Shown here piece by piece: positions 58,424 through 64,000 of a DNA stretch of 64,000 bases. Positions within the stretch are counted from its first letter, which is position 1. Every line of letters starts with the position of its first letter. Origin of the DNA: Pseudodesulfovibrio sp. 5S69 (GTDB lineage: Bacteria > Desulfobacterota > Desulfovibrionia > Desulfovibrionales > Desulfovibrionaceae). Location of the stretch: positions 2,475,501-2,539,500 of the forward strand of contig NZ_CP146609.1 of the NCBI RefSeq assembly GCF_037094465.1, given 5' to 3'. Both the position numbers and the translations under genes were made by a program. The notes under the pieces were generated by a model. The model did not search any database and was not told the DNA's origin. It was given only the letters and a program-made list of their open reading frames with translations.

Positions 58424-60160
58424 CTATTGTCCTGAACCGGCCTGGCTCGACACGCGGGATTTCCGGATGGACCGGAACTCGTCGAGCAGCATGACCAGTT
58501 GTTGGTACAGTTTCTTGATGTCCCGCCCGTAGGGCGAGAGGTCCTTGTCGTCCTGCTGCACGTACTTGCGCAGCAGATAGGCGTCGGACACCACGTCGTT
58601 GCCGATGATCAGGATTTTGACCACGAGCTTGTCGAAATAGTTGACGATCTCGAATTTGAGATCGTTCAAAATCTCGGTCATCAGCTCCAGCATGCGCTTG
58701 TACGAAATGGCCTCGCCTTTGTACTTGCGATAGCGCAAATCTTCAAGCACCCGGATCTTCCTCGCCTGCTGAATCTGTCCGTACCGGGACCAGACCTCCT
58801 GGTGCAGGTCGTGCAGCTCGTTGAAAATCTTGTAGTTGTCCGGGGCCAGGAGATAGGCGTCAAGGACGCGGACCAGTTGGGCATAGTAGTCGTCCGAGTA
58901 GTCCACGATGCGGTGCATATGTTTGGAAAGCCAGACGTAGAGCACCTTGAGCCGATTTTCGTGGGTCTCGGTGTTGTCGATCAACTCCTGGCGTTTGTAG
59001 TTCACCGGGATGCGGTACTCGCCGCGCACGATGTCGTTCAGGCGCAGGAGCATGTTGCGCACGTTCTGGATGATGTTCATGCTCTCGATGATTCGCCCGG
59101 TGATGGGGTGGATGATCTCCTGCTTGAGCACGGACAGGGCGCGGTCCTCGCGAACGTTACGGGGATTGTAGTCGTGCTGCTGGTAGGAGACTCGGAGGAT
59201 GACCACGCGCTTTTTGCGGTCGATGAAGAACCCCTGGTCCTTGAGGACCTCGCAGAGTTCCTTCTGGTTCTCGTTGACCTGGGTGAGGGCGATCTTCTCC
59301 ACCTTGGGGTATTTGATGGACCGCCTGGGGGTGCCCTTGGGCGGCGACATCAGGGTGGTGATGGTCCGGTCGCTCTGGCCGAGCACGCGGACGATGAACC
59401 GTTCGTGCTGGCGCAGCAGGCGGATGGCGAACATGGCCGAGGAGGTGCGCCGCTCGGACACGATGGGGAAGCCGTACAACTCCATCATGAACTGGTACAC
59501 GAACAGGCGGTTGCATTCGTAGAGCAGGTTGTTGCCCGGTTTGAATTTGCCGATCTTGAGCCCGAACTGCTTGAGTTCGCTGTCCAGGTTGGAGGGCAGG
59601 GAGGCGTATACGCCCTGAAGCGTGAACTCGCCGGCCGAGTTCAGGGCCAGGACGTGCGCCCGCTCAAGTTGCAGCAGAAAGGGGAGTATCCGGTCGTAGT
59701 CCTGGATGGTGCAGATGTCGCAGGACCCGAATTGGTTCAGGAATTCCTGATGGTATCGTTTGGGAAGACGGCTCAGAAAGGTACGGATGTTGGTGCCCCG
59801 GACGTTGTCCTCCACCGTGCAGGAGTCCTGAACCTGCATCTCCTCCCAGTCCGAGGGCGAATGCAGGGCGTCGAACTGGAATATCTCCTGAAAGGAGTTG
59901 AGCTGCCGTTCGAAGGCGACCATGGAGAAACCAGGCAGGTTCTTGTGCTCGTAGAGATCGACCTCGAAGGAGGGGAGCAACTCCCGCGCTTCCACCAGGG
60001 GGTATTCCTGTTCCTCGAAATAGGGCCTCAGCAGGCAATGCTTGATGTGCTCATAGTCGATGAACTCCTTGAATTCCTCAAGGGTTTCGAGCCTGATGCG
60101 GGATTTATTTTTCCCTTTTCTCTTGTAGCCAGGAGCCTGGCTGAATGCTTTTTTCCACAT
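58424..60160 (-). CDS. Conserved-looking protein of unknown function, 578 aa
   Basis: A soluble, helical, charged protein without signal or membrane segment. Notable parts: DSCTVEDNVRGTNIRTFLSRLPKRYHQEFLNQFGSCDICTIQDYDRILPFLLQLERAHVLALN, YECNRLFVYQFMMELYGFPI, and a long helical C-terminus. It has the look of a lineage-specific protein; no enzymatic motif found. It lies 22 bp upstream of gcvT in the same direction and may share its transcript. Confidence 0.75.
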   Translation of the reverse strand: MWKKAFSQAPGYKRKGKNKSRIRLETLEEFKEFIDYEHIKHCLLRPYFEEQEYPLVEARELLPSFEVDLYEHKNLPGFSMVAFERQLNSFQEIFQFDALHSPSDWEEMQVQDSCTVEDNVRGTNIRTFLSRLPKRYHQEFLNQFGSCDICTIQDYDRILPFLLQLERAHVLALNSAGEFTLQGVYASLPSNLDSELKQFGLKIGKFKPGNNLLYECNRLFVYQFMMELYGFPIVSERRTSSAMFAIRLLRQHERFIVRVLGQSDRTITTLMSPPKGTPRRSIKYPKVEKIALTQVNENQKELCEVLKDQGFFIDRKKRVVILRVSYQQHDYNPRNVREDRALSVLKQEIIHPITGRIIESMNIIQNVRNMLLRLNDIVRGEYRIPVNYKRQELIDNTETHENRLKVLYVWLSKHMHRIVDYSDDYYAQLVRVLDAYLLAPDNYKIFNELHDLHQEVWSRYGQIQQARKIRVLEDLRYRKYKGEAISYKRMLELMTEILNDLKFEIVNYFDKLVVKILIIGNDVVSDAYLLRKYVQQDDKDLSPYGRDIKKLYQQLVMLLDEFRSIRKSRVSSQAGSGQ

Positions 60161-60436
60161 TGGGAGCGGTTCCGGGTCGAGTCAAAGGAGGAGAGGCGTT
60201 GGGCCTCATGTGATCATCATATATCTCTATACCCATCTGCCATGAAATACAATGATTAGCGTATTATAATCACATTAAACGCGTTTTGGCGGTCCATGGG
60301 CTGATCAAGGGAGTCAAGGAGGGCCCGTCGCGAAACAATGGGCCTGAATTATTGACTCTCTGCCCGCTGTTGGCTACTGTACGCAGGCTTTTGAGGCACA
60401 ATCGAACCGCACGTTTCCGTGACCAGAGGGGTCGTC
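60161..60436. other. Divergent intergenic region
   Basis: AT-rich around 60215-60275, where promoters for both sides are expected (for example TATTATAATCA at about 60262). No gene visible. Confidence 0.35.
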
Positions 60437-60640
60437 ATGAAAAAGAAGGATCAATGCCCGCGATCGAAAATAAACGAGCAATATTGTACCTGCACCCATA
60501 ATTGCGACAAGCACGGTATCTGTTGCGAATGCCTGCACTACCACCGACAGCGGGGTGAATTGCCTGCTTGCTATTTCACCAAGGAAGAGGAAAAGACCTT
60601 TAACCGGTCCGTGGAATTCTTCATCCAGCGCAGGTCCTGA
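60437..60640 (+). CDS. Small Cys-rich DUF6485-type protein
   Basis: A 67-aa protein with a Cys cluster [31 protein letters not shown], the pattern of a small metal-binding family (DUF6485) frequent in anaerobes. Seven Cys and several His fit zinc or Fe-S. It is followed by the inositol phosphatase gene. Function unknown. Confidence 0.8.
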   Translation: MKKKDQCPRSKINEQYCTCTHNCDKHGICCECLHYHRQRGELPACYFTKEEEKTFNRSVEFFIQRRS

Positions 60641-60705
60641 GCCCGCGCACCGGGACATCCAGGAGGGCGGTTGCGACCGCCCTTTTTCTTTGAGGAGCAA
60701 CGCAT

Positions 60706-61500
60706 ATGAGTGGTGATTTCGATTCCGCCCGTATCATGGACGGTTTGGCCGCCATCGCAGACAAGGCCGGGGACATCGTCCGGGAGGGCGCGAGCCGAGG
60801 GCGGAAGATCCGGCACAAGGGGCGCATAGACCTGGTCACCGAGACCGATGTGGCCGTGGAGACCATGCTCAAGGGCGAGCTGGCCGCGCTCCTGCCGGGA
60901 TCGGATTTTTTGGCCGAAGAGACAGCCAAGGACACGGAACCCGGTGAGCTGACCTGGATCATCGACCCGGTGGACGGGACCACGAATTTCGCCCACGGCC
61001 TGCCCTACGTGGCCAATTCCATCGCCCTGTGGCGCCGCGACCGTGTCGTCCTGGGGATGGTCAACATGCCGCTGCTGGGCGAGCGGTTCACCGCCGTGGA
61101 AGGGGTGGGGGCGTTCCTGAACGGCAAGCCCATCCGCGTGACCGGCGAGGCGGACCTGGAACAGTGCGTGCTGGCCACAGGCTTTCCCTACGACATCGAC
61201 GCCCATCTGGAGGATATCCTGAAAAATCTCCGGACACTGCTGCCTGTGGCCCAGGGCATCCGGCGGGGCGGGGCCGCGGCCGTGGACCTGGCGTTCGTCG
61301 CCTGCGGACGGCTGGACGGTTTCTACGAGCGTGCTCTGAACCCCTGGGACACGGCGGCCGGGCTGCTGCTTGTCAATGAGGCGGGGGGCCACGTGACCGA
61401 ATACGACGCGGCCGCGCCGTACACCTTCAAGTCGCGCAGCATTCTGGCCAGCAATGGCCGAATTCACGGGGAACTGAGCGGATTGCTGATGTGGGACTAG
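60706..61500 (+). CDS. suhB: Inositol monophosphatase family protein
   Basis: A 264-aa Mg-dependent phosphatase: DLVTETDVAVETML, DFLAEET, WIIDPVDGTTNFAHGLPY (motif 1), and NPWDTAAGLLLVNEAGGHVTEYD (motif 2). All metal ligands are present. It acts on inositol-1-phosphate or a similar small substrate; SuhB also takes part in rRNA antitermination in other bacteria. AGGAG before the ATG. Confidence 0.9.
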   Translation: MSGDFDSARIMDGLAAIADKAGDIVREGASRGRKIRHKGRIDLVTETDVAVETMLKGELAALLPGSDFLAEETAKDTEPGELTWIIDPVDGTTNFAHGLPYVANSIALWRRDRVVLGMVNMPLLGERFTAVEGVGAFLNGKPIRVTGEADLEQCVLATGFPYDIDAHLEDILKNLRTLLPVAQGIRRGGAAAVDLAFVACGRLDGFYERALNPWDTAAGLLLVNEAGGHVTEYDAAAPYTFKSRSILASNGRIHGELSGLLMWD

Positions 61501-62033
61501 GCCGGGACCAGGAGGCCGGATTCCCAGAGAATGACGAGGTTGGGCGTGAGCAACTCCCGGAATTCCTTGATCAGACAGGTCAGTTCTTCCCGCGAATAGT
61601 AGAATCCCTCGGAGGCCGCATCGCTGTTGGGCATCACAGGCAGGGTGTTTTTGGTCACTTCGAACAGGGAGACGTGTTCGAAGCCGGTCTCGGGCCCGGC
61701 GGGCAGCTCCCGGACGAGTTGGGGATGGTCGATCTCCAGGTTCAGTTCATCCTTGAGAGCGCGCGTCGCCGCATCGAAGGCGGATTCGCCGGCCCGGGGG
61801 TGTGTGCGGGCGGAAATGTCCCAGCGGCCGGGGAAGAACTGTTTGTTCGGGTTGCGTTTTTGCAGGAAGATCTTTTTTTCGGGGTTGAAGACGAGCACCT
61901 GGACCGAGCGGTGCATCAGCAATTGGCGGTGCACGCTCCGCTTGGAGAGTACGGCCAGCGGGCGATTGTTCCGGTCTATGACTTCGACCAGGTGATCCGT
62001 GTCGCGTTCGAGGGCTTCTTGATGAGAGTTCAT
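61497..62033 (-). CDS. Nudix hydrolase
   Basis: A 178-aa protein of the isopentenyl-diphosphate isomerase-like Nudix group: EVIDRNNRPLAVLSKRSVHRQLLMHRSVQVLVFNPEKKIFLQKRNPNKQFFPGRWDISARTHPRAGESAFDAATRALKDELNL. The Nudix box is degenerate: R-A-L-K-D-E-L replaces R-E-x-x-E-E, so metal binding may differ. ATG 62033 gives the normal length; GTG 62075 would add 14 residues. Convergent with the phosphatase gene (4-bp overlap). Confidence 0.82.
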   Translation of the reverse strand: MNSHQEALERDTDHLVEVIDRNNRPLAVLSKRSVHRQLLMHRSVQVLVFNPEKKIFLQKRNPNKQFFPGRWDISARTHPRAGESAFDAATRALKDELNLEIDHPQLVRELPAGPETGFEHVSLFEVTKNTLPVMPNSDAASEGFYYSREELTCLIKEFRELLTPNLVILWESGLLVPA

Positions 62034-62119
62034 AAACGCAGGCTCTTTTGTTTGTCTTGCAAACTCTGTATACACGTAATGTTACTACATATCCAGCCCC
62101 ATGTGGCTGCGGAGGCGCG

Positions 62120-62575
62120 ATGAAGGACGAGGTGGTCGAGTTGGGGGAACCGGATGTCCGGGAGCTCATGGAACTCGAAGCGCTGTGCTTTGCCTACCAC
62201 TGGACCAGAGAGCAGTTCCTGCTCGGGCTGGAAGGGGAGGTGTTCAAAGTGATCGGCGTACGTCGTGACGACATCCTCGTGGGATACATGGCGTTTTCTC
62301 TCATCGCGGATGAGATGGAGGTTCTCAACCTGGCCGTGCACCCCGAGTACAGGCGGCAGGGGGTGGGAGAGGCGCTGTTATCCAGGAGCTTCGAGATGTG
62401 CGTGGCGAACGGCACCACTAAAAGTTTTCTGGATGTAAAGGTCTCCAATGATCCGGCCTTGGCTTTGTATCGCAAGTTCGGGTACAAGAAGATTGGCGTG
62501 AGGAAGAAATATTACCCGGACACCAGGGAAGACGCACTGTTGCTCCGGTACGATTTTAAACAATACGAAGGGTGA
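62120..62575 (+). CDS. rimI: GNAT N-acetyltransferase, RimI-like
   Basis: A 151-aa GNAT enzyme: VRELMELEALCFAYHWTREQFLLGL, MEVLNLAVHPEYRRQGVGEALLSRSFEMC (acetyl-CoA binding R-R-x-G-x-G/A) and SFLDVKVSNDPALALYRKFGYKKIGVRKKYYPDTREDALLLRYDF. RimI acetylates the N-terminus of ribosomal protein S18. GGAGG just before the ATG; followed by pgk after 11 bp. Confidence 0.88.
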   Translation: MKDEVVELGEPDVRELMELEALCFAYHWTREQFLLGLEGEVFKVIGVRRDDILVGYMAFSLIADEMEVLNLAVHPEYRRQGVGEALLSRSFEMCVANGTTKSFLDVKVSNDPALALYRKFGYKKIGVRKKYYPDTREDALLLRYDFKQYEG

Positions 62576-62586
62576 GGTTCTGCCGT

Positions 62587-63789
62587 ATGCTGTTTATCGA
62601 TCAGGTTGATATCGCAGGGAAAAAAATGCTGTTCAGGGTGGACTTCAACGTTCCCATCGAGGACGGCGTCATCACCGACGACAACCGTATTCGCGCGGCG
62701 CTGCCGACCATCCAATACGCCCTGGACAAAGGGGCCTCGGTCATCCTCTGTGCGCATCTGGGCAAGCCCAAGGGCAAGGTCGTGCCCGAGCTTTCCCTGG
62801 GGCCGGTGGCCAACCGCACCGGCGAACTGCTCGGCAAGGGCGTGGCCCTGGTGCCGGGCCGCATCGGCGACCAGGCCGTGAAGATGGCCGCCGACTTGGC
62901 GCCGGGCCAGGTGATCATGCTCGACAACCTGCGTTTCAACCCCGAGGAGACCGGCAAGACGCCGGAGGAACGGGGCGATTTCGGCAAGCTGCTGGCCTCC
63001 CTGGCCGACGTCTACGTCAATGACGCCTTCGGCGTGGCCCACCGCGAAAACGCCTCGGTGGTGGACGTACCCAAGTTCGCCAAGGTCTGCTGTGCCGGGT
63101 TCCTGCTCAAACGCGAATACGAATATCTCGGCGAGGCCCTGAAGAATCCCAAGCGGCCCTACGTCTGCGTCTCCGGCGGCGCAAAAGTTTCCACCAAGTT
63201 GGGAATATTGAACAATCTTCTCGGCAAGGTGGACGACATCATCATCGGCGGGGCCATGGCCAACACTTTCCTGCTGGCCCAGGGCTACGACGTGGGCCTG
63301 TCCCTGGTGGAACCTGACCTTGTCGACGCGGCGGCCGATATCATGGCCAAGGCCAAGTCCAAGGGCTCGGTGCTGCATCTGCCCGTGGATTTCCGCTACG
63401 CTAAGACCCCCAAGGCCAAGCAGGCCGAAGGGGTGTGCACGGCCAAGACCATCCCGTCGGACGCCCTAGTCCTGGACATCGGCCCCGAGACCATCACCAA
63501 TTTCGTGGCCATCCTCAAGCGGGCCAAGACCGTTGTCTGGAACGGGCCCATGGGACTGTTCGAGACCACGGCCTTTGCCAAGGGCTCGCTGGCGGTCTGC
63601 AAGGCCATCGCCGATCTGGACAATGCCCTGACCATTGTGGGCGGCGGTGACACGGATGCGGTGGTACATATGATGCAACTTGATGAAAAATTTAGCTTTA
63701 TTTCGACGGGTGGCGGTTCTTTCCTGGAATTCCTCGAAGGCAAGGAGCTTCCGGCCTTCAAAGCCCTAAAGGAGTGCATGAACAAATGA
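62587..63789 (+). CDS. pgk: Phosphoglycerate kinase
   Basis: A 400-aa glycolytic enzyme: FRVDFNVPIEDGVITDDNRIRAALPTI, HLGKPKGKVVPELSLGPV, MLDNLRFNPEETG, VSGGAKVSTKLGILNNL, VWNGPMGLFETTAFAKGS and VGGGDTDAVV. It makes ATP from 1,3-bisphosphoglycerate. Its stop overlaps the tpiA start (ATGA), so the two are coupled. Confidence 0.96.
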   Translation: MLFIDQVDIAGKKMLFRVDFNVPIEDGVITDDNRIRAALPTIQYALDKGASVILCAHLGKPKGKVVPELSLGPVANRTGELLGKGVALVPGRIGDQAVKMAADLAPGQVIMLDNLRFNPEETGKTPEERGDFGKLLASLADVYVNDAFGVAHRENASVVDVPKFAKVCCAGFLLKREYEYLGEALKNPKRPYVCVSGGAKVSTKLGILNNLLGKVDDIIIGGAMANTFLLAQGYDVGLSLVEPDLVDAAADIMAKAKSKGSVLHLPVDFRYAKTPKAKQAEGVCTAKTIPSDALVLDIGPETITNFVAILKRAKTVVWNGPMGLFETTAFAKGSLAVCKAIADLDNALTIVGGGDTDAVVHMMQLDEKFSFISTGGGSFLEFLEGKELPAFKALKECMNK

Positions 63790-64000
63790 AAAAGTTGATG
63801 GCAGCCAACTGGAAGATGTACAAGACCTGGGACGAGGCCGAGTCCACGGCGGAAGAACTGGTCGGCCTAGCCGCGGACAAGCTCCCGGCGGACCGCGAAG
63901 TGCTGATCTTCCCGCCTTTCACTGCACTCAAGGCAGTGGGCGACGTCTTTGGCCCGGTGGCCGGCTTCTCGGTCGGCGGCCAGGACTATTATATAAAAGA
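63786..64000 (+). CDS. tpiA: Triosephosphate isomerase, N-terminal part
   Basis: The first 71 codons up to the window edge: KKLMAANWKMYKTWDEAESTAEELVGLAA (the A-N-W-K-M motif with catalytic Lys), then VLIFPPFTALKAVGDVF and VGGQDYYI. Interconverts dihydroxyacetone phosphate and glyceraldehyde 3-phosphate. Truncated only by the end of the window. Confidence 0.95.
   Translation, partial: MKKLMAANWKMYKTWDEAESTAEELVGLAADKLPADREVLIFPPFTALKAVGDVFGPVAGFSVGGQDYYIK

Overview
The window joins two parts. Positions 1 to about 40,020 are most of an integrated temperate tailed phage with a contractile tail. From about 40,022 onward it is the chromosome of a sulfate reducer of the Desulfovibrio / Pseudodesulfovibrio type. 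The host call rests on a tmRNA tag reading ANDNYDYAMAA, a Tat-exported superoxide reductase, a YedF-type protein, a PEP-CTERM protein, and a high-GC uppP-lptF-lptG-engB-aroQ-efp-ftsK-lolA neighbourhood. It is an inference from gene content, not from a database match.

Phage layout. Nearly all phage genes run leftward. From right to left: a regulatory hub at 31.8-32.6 kb (a 108-aa protein, a sigma-factor-like protein, and two leaders with RNA or operator structure). Next comes a replication/recombination block at 22.5-31.1 kb (PD-(D/E)XK nuclease, RecA-like ATPase, DUF669 ssDNA binder, ERCC4-type nuclease, RecD2-like helicase, CHC2/TOPRIM primase-helicase), then a RloA-RloB pair with its own promoter, and an iteron-rich, AT-containing stretch that looks like an origin (19.9-20.4 kb). 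The left half is packaging, head and tail (terminase, portal, minor head protein, a methyltransferase/prohead protease/scaffold polyprotein, capsid, connectors, sheath, tube). Two cassettes lie on the opposite strand inside the late region: a tyrosine-recombinase module (16.2-17.7 kb) and a BsuBI/PstI-type restriction-modification system (8.1-10.8 kb).

Six copies of one promoter-like element (CCGAC, exactly 17 bp, GGTAAGTAA) sit ahead of phage operon blocks, all pointing in the direction of transcription. One is immediately behind the sigma-like gene. I infer a phage sigma regulon. The sigma gene itself has a Shine-Dalgarno locked in a perfect 7-bp hairpin, preceded by a 9-bp long-range stem, so it may be controlled at translation.

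Cargo at the right side of the phage (32.6-36.6 kb) is a two-gene cassette of unknown function (388 and 354 aa) and an AT-richer MarR / ArsP-like permease / Cys-rich peptide operon with two palindromic operators. A large serine recombinase module (DUF2924, recombinase, HTH protein) lies next to ssrA, the probable integration locus. The left phage end is outside the window.

Host part: ssrA, AraC + LysE, superoxide reductase, a PEP-CTERM protein, a chemoreceptor, tRNA-Met, then envelope, translation and central metabolism genes ending in pgk and a truncated tpiA.
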